From JAAEPI01 sp965212145 (GTDB lineage Bacteria > Bacteroidota > Bacteroidia > Cytophagales > Cyclobacteriaceae): a stretch of DNA of 64,000 nt. The stretch spans positions 806,001-870,000 of the forward strand of contig CBDBUY010000009.1 in assembly GCA_965212145.1 (NCBI GenBank), written 5' to 3'. The position numbers and the translations under genes were made by a program. Positions 18,692 to 26,175 of this stretch are shown piece by piece (positions within the stretch are counted from its first letter, which is position 1; each line of letters starts with the position of its first letter). The notes under the pieces were generated by a model. That model did no database searches, was not told where the DNA came from, and was given only the letters and a program-made list of their open reading frames with translations.

Positions 18692-20941
18692 ATGAAACCT
18701 TACCAATACATTCTTCTGATGGCCACAGTTTTACTTTCTGCATGTGCTGACCAACGTTCAACGTCAAATTTGTCGGAAACAGATCGAAAAATTGACAGTC
18801 TGATTGCCGAAATGACACTGGCTGAAAAAATCGGACAGATGAACCAATACTCTGCAGGTTCCAACTTGACAGGGCCGGAAGGAAACCAGGACGGTCGTTA
18901 TGATCTCTTCGTCAACGGGGGCGTTGGTTCAGTGCTGAATGTAGTCGGAGCTGAAGAAGCCTACAAGCTTCAGAAATTGGTATTGGACAACACAAGACTT
19001 AAGATTCCACTCATTTTTGCCTACGATGTAATTCACGGCTATAAGACCATTTTTCCAGTGCCTTTGGCTGAATCCAGCTCATGGGATTTGGAGGCCATCG
19101 AGAATTCAGCACGCATTGCTGCGAAAGAATCTGCGGCTTCTGGTTTGCAGTGGACGTTCAATCCAATGCTGGATGTGACTCGTGACGCCAGATGGGGCAG
19201 GGTGATGGAAGGTTCCGGTGAGGACCCATTCCTTGCAGCAAAAATTGGAGCAGCCAAAATCCAAGGTTATCAGGGCGATGACTTATCGGACATTTATACC
19301 ATCGCGGCTTGTGCTAAGCACTTTGCAGGATACGGATTTGCCGAAAGCGGAAAGGATTACAACACCGTCCTACTCGGCAAATACGATCTTCACAATTACG
19401 TACTTCCTCCGTTCAAAAAGGCAAAAGAAGCCGGTGTAGCTACATTCATGAACGGCTTCAACGACATTGACGGCATTCCCTCCACAGCCAACAAATGGCT
19501 GGTAGACGATTTGTTGAGAAAGGAGTGGGGCTTTGAGGGGGTAATGGTTTCAGACTGGAGCTCCATCAGTGAACTTACTTATCACGCAGTGGCTGTTGAC
19601 ACGGCGCAGGCTGCAGAGCTTGCCTTAAAGGCCGGAACGGACATTGATATGGAAGGGGAAGCCTACATTCAATTTTTGGAAGGAAAACTAGAATCAGGAG
19701 CCATCACGGAAGGTCAAATCGATCAGGCGGTGAGAAGAATCCTGAAGTTGAAATTTGACTTAGGGCTTTTCGACGATCCATTCAAATACATGGACGCGGA
19801 GCGTGAGAAAGAAGTTCTGCTTGCACCAGAGCACCTGGAAGCCGCACGTGATGCCGGCAGGAAATCCATTGTGCTTTTGAAAAATAAAGGTGACTTACTT
19901 CCGCTGAAAGATGACGTGAAATCAATTGCCATCATTGGCCCCTTGGCAAAAGATAAAAATGCACCGATTGGTAACTGGAGAGCACAAGGAGATGATGATT
20001 CCGCGGTTTCATTTTATGAAGGTATGGAAGCTGCTTTTGAAGGATTAACTTTTAACTACGCCGAAGGGTGTAAGCTGTCCATAGGTCCTAACATGTTCCA
20101 CCTACCCGTTGAAATTGAGCAGCAAGATCGTTCGGGATTTGCTGAAGCAGTAGCTGCCGCTAGGAAGTCTGAGGTTGTCTTTATGGTATTGGGAGAGCCT
20201 GCCCACATGTCCGGGGAGGCAAGGAGTAGAGCGGATATTGGGTTGCCAGGATTACAGTCAGAACTTCTCCAGGAGGTTTATAAAGTGAATAAAAATATCG
20301 TGCTTGTACTGATGAATGGACGCCCATTGACAATTCCATGGGAAGCTGAGAACATTCCTGCCATTTTGGAGACTTGGTTCTTAGGAAGCCAACACGGTCA
20401 TGCCGTGGCTGATGTGATTTCAGGAGATTACAATCCGGCAGGCAAGCTGACAATGAGTTTCCCTAGACATGTCGGACAATGTCCAATTTATTACAACAAG
20501 CGAATTACCGGTCGTCCACACAGCCCATTTATTTTCAAAGAACACCACATGGATGTCGATCGCACGCCGCAATTTCCTTTTGGTCATGGCTTGAGCTACG
20601 CAAAATTTGAAATCAGTGAGCCTTCAGTGAGTATTAACGGACACAATGTGGAGGTAAGCGTGGAAGTGAAGAATGCCGGAGATGTTCAAGGAAAAGAAAT
20701 CGTGCAAGTCTATGTGCACGACGTTGCAGCCAGTATAGCCCCTTCCTGGATGGAGCTAAGAGGCTATCAGCATGTAGAACTTGAAGCAGGCGAATCCAAG
20801 ACGATCACTGTTTCGTTGGACGAATCAGCCTTCACGTTCTATAACCATGACGGGGAAATCGTGTTCGAGTCAGGTGAATTCCTTATTTATGCAGGGAATA
20901 GTTCTGCTAACCTGAAAAGAACACTCATCAACCTGGATTAA
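18692..20941 (+). CDS. bglX: GH3 beta-glucosidase lipoprotein
   Basis: The 749-residue product is a lipoprotein (lipobox LLSAC, Cys18). It has the full GH3 layout: an (alpha/beta)8 N-domain (about 30-380), an alpha/beta sandwich (about 390-610) and a C-terminal fibronectin-III-like domain (about 650-745; EIVQVYVHD, WMELRGYQHVEL). The nucleophile is Asp288 in GVMVSDWSS; the N-domain also shows KHFAGYG. It resembles periplasmic BglX and should release glucose from beta-linked disaccharides and oligosaccharides. The sugar porter gene follows after 2 bp, consistent with uptake of the glucose it makes. Confidence 0.92.
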   Translation: MKPYQYILLMATVLLSACADQRSTSNLSETDRKIDSLIAEMTLAEKIGQMNQYSAGSNLTGPEGNQDGRYDLFVNGGVGSVLNVVGAEEAYKLQKLVLDNTRLKIPLIFAYDVIHGYKTIFPVPLAESSSWDLEAIENSARIAAKESAASGLQWTFNPMLDVTRDARWGRVMEGSGEDPFLAAKIGAAKIQGYQGDDLSDIYTIAACAKHFAGYGFAESGKDYNTVLLGKYDLHNYVLPPFKKAKEAGVATFMNGFNDIDGIPSTANKWLVDDLLRKEWGFEGVMVSDWSSISELTYHAVAVDTAQAAELALKAGTDIDMEGEAYIQFLEGKLESGAITEGQIDQAVRRILKLKFDLGLFDDPFKYMDAEREKEVLLAPEHLEAARDAGRKSIVLLKNKGDLLPLKDDVKSIAIIGPLAKDKNAPIGNWRAQGDDDSAVSFYEGMEAAFEGLTFNYAEGCKLSIGPNMFHLPVEIEQQDRSGFAEAVAAARKSEVVFMVLGEPAHMSGEARSRADIGLPGLQSELLQEVYKVNKNIVLVLMNGRPLTIPWEAENIPAILETWFLGSQHGHAVADVISGDYNPAGKLTMSFPRHVGQCPIYYNKRITGRPHSPFIFKEHHMDVDRTPQFPFGHGLSYAKFEISEPSVSINGHNVEVSVEVKNAGDVQGKEIVQVYVHDVAASIAPSWMELRGYQHVELEAGESKTITVSLDESAFTFYNHDGEIVFESGEFLIYAGNSSANLKRTLINLD

Positions 20942-20943
20942 TC

Positions 20944-22338
20944 ATGAAAAATGTCAACTTAATACTCATCGCCATTGTCGCCTCCATGGGGGGGTTGTTG
21001 TTTGGTTATGATACAGGTGTCATCAATGGCACCCAGTTTTACTTCAGTAAGTATTTTGAGCTATCTGCCGCCATGAAAGGATGGGTGGTGGGCAGTGCGC
21101 TTTTGGGCTGCCTCTTTGGGGCCATTATTTCAGGAGCATTGAGCATGGCAATTGGTAGAAAGAAATCATTGATTCTGTCGGCTTTGCTTTTTACGCTTTC
21201 TGCATGGGGTTCAGGATTGCCGGAGTTTCTTCCTCAGTCGGTCCCGCTATTGGTAATGTTCCGAATAATCGGAGGCTTGGGAATTGGGATTGCGTCGATG
21301 AATGCTCCGACTTATATCGCTGAATTGTCTCCCGCAAACATCAGAGGAAAGATGGTGACGTATTACCAAATGGCTATTGTGGTGGGCTTTTTCGTGGTAT
21401 TCCTCGCCACCTATACCATCGGCCAATCTGGAGATGAAGTGTATAATTTGAACAAAGGCTGGAGGTTGATGTTCTGGTCAGAACTGATTCCATGCCTAAT
21501 GTTCCTTTTCCTCCTATTCCTTGTGCCAAGAAGCCCGAGATGGCTCATGCTCAAAGGCAAAGAAGAAGAAGCGCAGCAGGTTTTGGTTAAAATTCACGGA
21601 GAGGAATTGGCTGCAAAAGAAATGGCTGAGATCAAGGAGTCGCTTCATGGCTCACAAGCTTTGCCGTTCAAGAATCTTTTGAAGAAATCGGTACTCCCCA
21701 TTGTACTAATCGGTTGTGTGATTTCCGGGTTGCAGCAGTTTACTGGCATCAATGCCGTGCTCTACTATGGGGCTGATATTTTCGAAAAAGCACTTGGTTT
21801 TGGCCAGAAAGATGTGCTCGCACAACAAATTCTTTTAGCGGGCGTGAATTTCGTGTTCACATTCATTGCCATGTTCTCCGTGGACAAATGGGGACGCAAG
21901 CCACTGATCATCTCCGGCGCTTTTGGAATGATTACAGGTTTCTTGATGCTAGGCCTTTCGCTAATGTTCAATGAAGTCGGAATCATATCATTGATCGGGA
22001 TTCTCGTTTTCATTGGATCGTTCGCCATGTCCATGGGACCGATTGTGTGGGTACTCCTGTCAGAGATGTTCCCTAATAATATCCGAAGTGCTGCCATGTC
22101 AGTCGCCGTGGCAGTGCAGTGGGCGATGAACTATGTCGTTTCGCAATCTTTCCCGGTGCTGGTGGATTCTGAAGCCAATAAGGGCGATTTCTGGAACGGA
22201 TCGCTTCCTTATTTCATCTTCATTTTCTTCATCATCCTGATCATCGTTGTGACCAAGAAGTACATTCCGGAGACAAAAGGAAAATCACTGGAACAATTGG
22301 AGAAAACCTGGGAGGAGCGCTACGGAAAGATCAGTTAA
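20944..22338 (+). CDS. Sugar porter (MFS), probable glucose/H+ symporter
   Basis: The 464-residue product has 12 predicted transmembrane helices and the sugar-porter signatures: GYDTGVING in helix 1, GRKKS, RIIGGLGIGI, PRSPRWL, QQFTGINAVLYY in helix 7, DKWGRKP and a C-terminal PETKGKSLEQLE. This places it with XylE/GlcP-type hexose importers. It is the last plus-strand gene of the glucan operon. Its stop overlaps the stop of the convergent ROK glucokinase by two bases, with no terminator between them. Glucose released by the GH3 lipoprotein is the likely substrate. Confidence 0.92.
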   Translation: MKNVNLILIAIVASMGGLLFGYDTGVINGTQFYFSKYFELSAAMKGWVVGSALLGCLFGAIISGALSMAIGRKKSLILSALLFTLSAWGSGLPEFLPQSVPLLVMFRIIGGLGIGIASMNAPTYIAELSPANIRGKMVTYYQMAIVVGFFVVFLATYTIGQSGDEVYNLNKGWRLMFWSELIPCLMFLFLLFLVPRSPRWLMLKGKEEEAQQVLVKIHGEELAAKEMAEIKESLHGSQALPFKNLLKKSVLPIVLIGCVISGLQQFTGINAVLYYGADIFEKALGFGQKDVLAQQILLAGVNFVFTFIAMFSVDKWGRKPLIISGAFGMITGFLMLGLSLMFNEVGIISLIGILVFIGSFAMSMGPIVWVLLSEMFPNNIRSAAMSVAVAVQWAMNYVVSQSFPVLVDSEANKGDFWNGSLPYFIFIFFIILIIVVTKKYIPETKGKSLEQLEKTWEERYGKIS

Positions 22339-23282
22339 GCAAGATATTTCCATACCAGGCTGGATGCTCCCAGAATCGGAGCATCATCGTCCTTGAGACC
22401 TGATTCGAGGATTTGAATGTCTCTGTCTCTGAATAACGGCATCAAGTGCCGTTCGAAGCTCTCGCGGGTAGGATCTAGTAAATAATGACCAGCTCTTACC
22501 AAACCGCCTAGAAGGAAAATCGCTTCCGGATTGGTGTGTACGACAAAGTCTGAAATTTTTTGGCCGAGGATTTCGCCTGTGTATCGGAAGGCTTCCTGAG
22601 CAATGTAATCTCCCTGTTCGGCTGCTTCTGTGATAAATCTTGGCGACAAATTGTCAAAGCTTACTCCGCGTAGCAGACTTGGCTCCAGGTGATCAGAAAG
22701 CAACTTGTGGATCGTTCGCCTGATCCCTGTGGCACTGGCGTAGGTTTCCAGACAACCAACCTTCCCACAGGCGCAATCACGACCATCTGTCTTGACCACC
22801 ACATGCCCTAGCTCTCCAGCGAAACCATGCTTACCGTAAATCAGCTCACCATTGGTGATGATTCCGGCTCCAAGTCCGGTTCCCAGGGTAAGTACGATAA
22901 AGAATTTGAGATCCTTGGCCGCTCCATACATCAATTCACCCAAGGCCGCAGCATTGGCATCATTCGTCAGAGAGCATTTGATACCATTCCCTACATAATT
23001 CTCCACCTCTTCAGCAAATCGCGTGATTTCAGGCCATGGTAGATTGGGAGGGAATTCGATGGAGCCATTGTAGAAGTTGCCATTGGGAGCGCCCACACCA
23101 AAACCTACGATTTCATCCACTTTGATCTGCGTCAAAACATCGTCAATGATGGCCTTGATCAAGTCTTTGTGATCCGGATATTCCTGGGTTTTCACCCTGG
23201 ACTGGTACTTGATTTCCCCAGACCGTTCGGCTATTCCGTACTTGGCATTGGTCCCGCCAATGTCTATTCCAACTGCTTACAT
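22335..23282 (-). pseudogene. ROK-family glucokinase gene, interrupted by a stop at codon 2
   Basis: Homology to ROK glucokinases runs over the whole frame. AVGIDIGGTNAKYG (ATP site) begins at 23276; LTNDANAAALGE, TLGTGLGAGI, GELGHVVV and the zinc motif CACGKVGCLE follow. The only in-frame ATG before the ATP site is at 23282, but it is followed directly by TAA, then GCA GTT GGA ATA GAC. A single change of AAA or GAA to TAA at codon 2 explains this. The next standard start, GTG at 23195, would lose the ATP-binding loop. The rest is intact (286 codons), so the lesion is recent, a sequence error, or hides an unusual start codon. Its product would phosphorylate imported glucose. A LacI-type operator lies 55 bp upstream. 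Confidence 0.7.
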
Positions 23283-23336
23283 CCGGCAAGTATAAACCCA
23301 AAATATTCTGCTCCCAACACAATGGAAAGCAAGAAT

Positions 23337-23356
23337 TTATGTAAACGTTTGCGATT
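23337..23356. promoter_or_regulatory. Candidate LacI-family operator upstream of the glucokinase gene
   Basis: ttatgtaaacgtttgcgatt matches the 328-347 site at 17 of 20 positions and is closer to a perfect palindrome around AAACGTTT. It lies 55 bp upstream of the glucokinase ATG. The LacI-type protein encoded at 351-1391 is the obvious candidate to bind it. Confidence 0.6.
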
Positions 23357-23397
23357 TGAAGTTTTAGAAAATTTGGACAAATAATCCTCGAAAGAAT

Positions 23398-23427
23398 AAA
23401 AAAAGACCGCCTTTTCAGACGGTCTTG
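23398..23427 (-). terminator. Terminator after tRNA-Gln
   Basis: On the minus strand the stem AAGACCGtC / GgCGGTCTT with loop tgaaaa is followed by a run of seven T. It lies just beyond the 3' end of tRNA-Gln. Confidence 0.8.
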
Positions 23428-23438
23428 CGATTGCTAGT

Positions 23439-23509
23439 TGGCCTACTAGGACTCGAACCTAGAATGACGGTACCAAAAACCGGAGTGTTGCCAATTACAC
23501 CATAGGCCA
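23439..23509 (-). tRNA. tRNA-Gln (anticodon TTG)
   Basis: The 71-nt cloverleaf has acceptor stem TGGCCTA/TAGGCCA, D arm GTGT/ACAC and an anticodon loop TTTTGGT with anticodon TTG, reading CAA. The T loop is GTTCGAGTC. The terminal CCA is not encoded. A -7 element TATTTTTG lies at 23521-23528, 11 bases before the 5' end. A U-tailed hairpin follows downstream. Confidence 0.95.
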
Positions 23510-23581
23510 GAATCGAGCGGCAAAAATAAGCATTTGTTTAAAAAAGAAAAGCTCTTTGTGTTATTGTTTCAATAGAGAATT

Positions 23582-24142
23582 TCATCTTTCATAATATCTT
23601 AATCCTACACAGATATTCCAAGTATCTATACCACCATTTAGCGTGTTCCAATTTGCATTACTTAGGTGCCGATATCCAGTTTGGAAAATTAAACTGGAAC
23701 CAGAGAAAATTGAAATACTAAGCCCCAAATGTGCTTCTTCATTAACCACGAAACCTTCCTTTTGACGGGAATGTGAAGCATTTATCAGTGCTGGGCCAAT
23801 GCTCGTCCCCATATAGAAATCCATTTGTTCGTTTTGAAATATTGAAATTTCAAAACCCACAGACAATCCGACTTCCCAACCTTGTGTTGAGAAATCATTT
23901 CTTTTGTCATAAACGCTTAGAATTCGGTTTGTGTTTGTTTGAAAAAAGTACCTACTCTTTAACCCAAGTAGCTCTGTCTGTCTTTCGATCGAAAAATTGA
24001 CTGTAAGGACCTTATAGGTATAGAAACGGTTCAAGGTTATAGCAGACGCACCAGTATGGAGACTATAGGAGTTTGTTTTGGAGGATTGCGCGGTAAGGCT
24101 TGATGATGAAAATGTTAGAATTAATAGGACAAAGGTTTTCAT
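23582..24142 (-). CDS. PagL-like lipid A deacylase (acyloxyacyl hydrolase family)
   Basis: The 186-residue product from ATG 24142 has a signal peptide (MKTFVLLILTFSSSSLTAQ) and alternating beta-strand patterns of a small outer-membrane barrel. Near the C-terminus, YRHLSNANWNTLNGGID matches the PagL catalytic region, with His159 and Ser161 as the likely catalytic pair. PagL removes a 3-O-acyl chain from lipid A in the outer membrane. A longer frame starts at 24163, but the 24142 start gives a clean signal peptide and overlaps the purL stop as ATGA, suggesting coupled translation. The pairing with purL has no obvious functional reason. Confidence 0.7.
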   Translation of the reverse strand: MKTFVLLILTFSSSSLTAQSSKTNSYSLHTGASAITLNRFYTYKVLTVNFSIERQTELLGLKSRYFFQTNTNRILSVYDKRNDFSTQGWEVGLSVGFEISIFQNEQMDFYMGTSIGPALINASHSRQKEGFVVNEEAHLGLSISIFSGSSLIFQTGYRHLSNANWNTLNGGIDTWNICVGLRYYER

Positions 24143-26175
24143 TTGATCAATTCTTGAACCCATTTCTTAGCTTCCACAAATGGGATCATCCATGGCGATA
24201 CCTGCCACCCTTCTGTGCCTTTTTTATGTGCCCAGTTGAATGGAAATAAAGACCTCTCCAGGTGAGGCATCATGGCTAAATGACGGCCGTCCTCGGAGCA
24301 CAGCGCGGCAGTCGAGAAGGTACTTCCGTTGGCATTGCCGGGCATAGCCTCGTAGCAGTATTTCATCGCAATGTTGAAATCTGATTCGTTGGATAATTCG
24401 AATCGTCCCTCTCCATGCGCCAACCAGATGCCCATTCTGGTTCCTGCGAGTGATTTTAATAAAATGGAGTAATTCTGTGGGATATCAACGTTCACAAATG
24501 CGCATTCGAATTTCCCACTCTCATTGTGATGCATTTTAGGATGTTCAGCCATGTCGGGGTAAATCAAATCCAATTCCATCATCAGTTGACAGCCGTTGCA
24601 TACACCCAGACTGAGGGTGTCTTCCCGAGCGTAGAATTTGTCCAGAGCTGCCTTGGCCTTTTCATTGAATTTGAAAGAGCCCGCCCAGCCCTTGGCTGAT
24701 CCAAGCACATCGGAATTTGAGAATCCCCCAACAAAGACAATGAAATTCACTTCTTCCAGTGTCTCCCTACCAGATATCAAATCAGTCATGTGCACATCCT
24801 TCACATCAAAACCGGCCAACCATAAGGCATAAGCCATCTCACGGTCGCTGTTCACGCCTTGTTCGCGGATGATAGCGGCTTTGATCCCTGATTTATTTTT
24901 CCTGTTTGGATCCAGACCTAGTGAGTCATACTTTCCGTCAAATCCTTCAGGAAACTGATAGGAAAGAGGCTGCTTTTTGTAATTTGATGATCGTGCCTGT
25001 GCCGCAGGTGTAGACGTTTGCTCAAGATCGAGGAGGTCGGAAGTCTTCCTCCAGGTATCTCTGTAATGATCAATATCAAGGTTCAGCTCCTGATTGGAAT
25101 GTTTGATGGTTAGCTCACGCTGTGAATTCACCGTACCTATTTCATAGAATTCAACTCCCTGATCTTTTAGGATGGCTGTAGCTTCTTTGTTGGCAACCTG
25201 AACGACCAATGCAGGTTTTTCGGAGAAGAGAAGTTGGCACAGGTCATTCCCCAATGCTGTCAAATGCACTTTTAACCCACCTTTCGCATTCGGGAAATTC
25301 ATCTCAAGCAAAGTGGTAATCAGTCCGCCAGCAGAAACATCATGACCGGCAAGAATCAGGTTTTGTTCGATCAAGGTCTGAATGGCCGAGAAGGCTTTCA
25401 TCACGACCTCTCCTTTTGCATCCGGGCATTTATTTCCAATCTGTCCGTTGATTTGAGCGAAGCTTGAACCTCCCAGTTCAAAATCAGATCCTGAGAAATC
25501 TACATAGAGCAGCTTGGAATCTGCAGCGGAATAATCAAGCACGGGAGAGACGATTTTGTTCAAATCACTCACTTCTCCTACTGAACTCACAATTACCGTA
25601 CCTGGCGCCAGAACCTTTTTACCGTCCGGATATTTCTGGGTCATAGACATAGAGTCCTTTCCGGTGGGGACATTGACGCCTAGTGCTATGGCAAAGTCGC
25701 TTAGGGCCTTTACACCCTCGTACAATCTTGCGTTTTCTCCTTCATTTTTAGCAGGCCACATCCAGTTGGCACTTAGGGAAACTCCCTTCAATCCATGAGT
25801 TAGAGGGGCCCATACCAGGTTGGCCAATGCCTCTGTCACCGATAATCTGGAACCAGCACCTGACTGAATCAATCCCGGCACAGGAGCATGTCCGATAGAC
25901 GTGGCAATGCCTTTCTCAGACTTATAGTCAATGGCCATGGCCGCCACATTGTTGAGGGGCAGCTGTATTTCCCCAACAGTCGGCTGCATGGCTACTTTGC
26001 CGGTTACACATCGATCCACTTTATTGGTGAGCCAGTCCTTGCATGCAACCGCTTCAAGCTGCAGGACTTTTTCGAGTGATGCTTCGATTTCCGTACTGTA
26101 GTTCCCGGAGAAATTTCGCTGAGTAAACTGATCCTTAAGAATGGTTTGTGGGAGACGAACCAAAAAGGTGTTCAT
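24139..26175 (-). CDS. purL: Phosphoribosylformylglycinamidine synthase, C-terminal part (purL, frameshifted)
   Basis: This 678-codon frame holds the second synthase half and the glutaminase domain of a large-type PurL. It shows NVPTGKDSMSM, HDVSAGGLITTLLEMNF, the glutaminase nucleophile loop LGVCNGCQLM, the catalytic His in AHGEGRFEL, and MMPHLERSLFPFNW. PurL makes FGAM from FGAR, ATP and glutamine in purine synthesis. It overlaps the N-terminal frame by 41 bp in the +1 frame. The first residues (MNTFLVR) are shadow translation; homology resumes at about LPQTILKDQF. The two frames together (about 1230 residues) equal the usual single-chain length, so this is most simply one gene with a one-base insertion near 26145-26147. 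Confidence 0.85.
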   Translation of the reverse strand: MNTFLVRLPQTILKDQFTQRNFSGNYSTEIEASLEKVLQLEAVACKDWLTNKVDRCVTGKVAMQPTVGEIQLPLNNVAAMAIDYKSEKGIATSIGHAPVPGLIQSGAGSRLSVTEALANLVWAPLTHGLKGVSLSANWMWPAKNEGENARLYEGVKALSDFAIALGVNVPTGKDSMSMTQKYPDGKKVLAPGTVIVSSVGEVSDLNKIVSPVLDYSAADSKLLYVDFSGSDFELGGSSFAQINGQIGNKCPDAKGEVVMKAFSAIQTLIEQNLILAGHDVSAGGLITTLLEMNFPNAKGGLKVHLTALGNDLCQLLFSEKPALVVQVANKEATAILKDQGVEFYEIGTVNSQRELTIKHSNQELNLDIDHYRDTWRKTSDLLDLEQTSTPAAQARSSNYKKQPLSYQFPEGFDGKYDSLGLDPNRKNKSGIKAAIIREQGVNSDREMAYALWLAGFDVKDVHMTDLISGRETLEEVNFIVFVGGFSNSDVLGSAKGWAGSFKFNEKAKAALDKFYAREDTLSLGVCNGCQLMMELDLIYPDMAEHPKMHHNESGKFECAFVNVDIPQNYSILLKSLAGTRMGIWLAHGEGRFELSNESDFNIAMKYCYEAMPGNANGSTFSTAALCSEDGRHLAMMPHLERSLFPFNWAHKKGTEGWQVSPWMIPFVEAKKWVQELIK

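Noticed and set aside
26135..26175. Programmed +1 frameshifting in purL
   Set aside because: No prfB-like signal (CTT-TGA with upstream Shine-Dalgarno) is visible. The restored residues fit an indel in the CAAACC run better than a slip at TCT-TAA.
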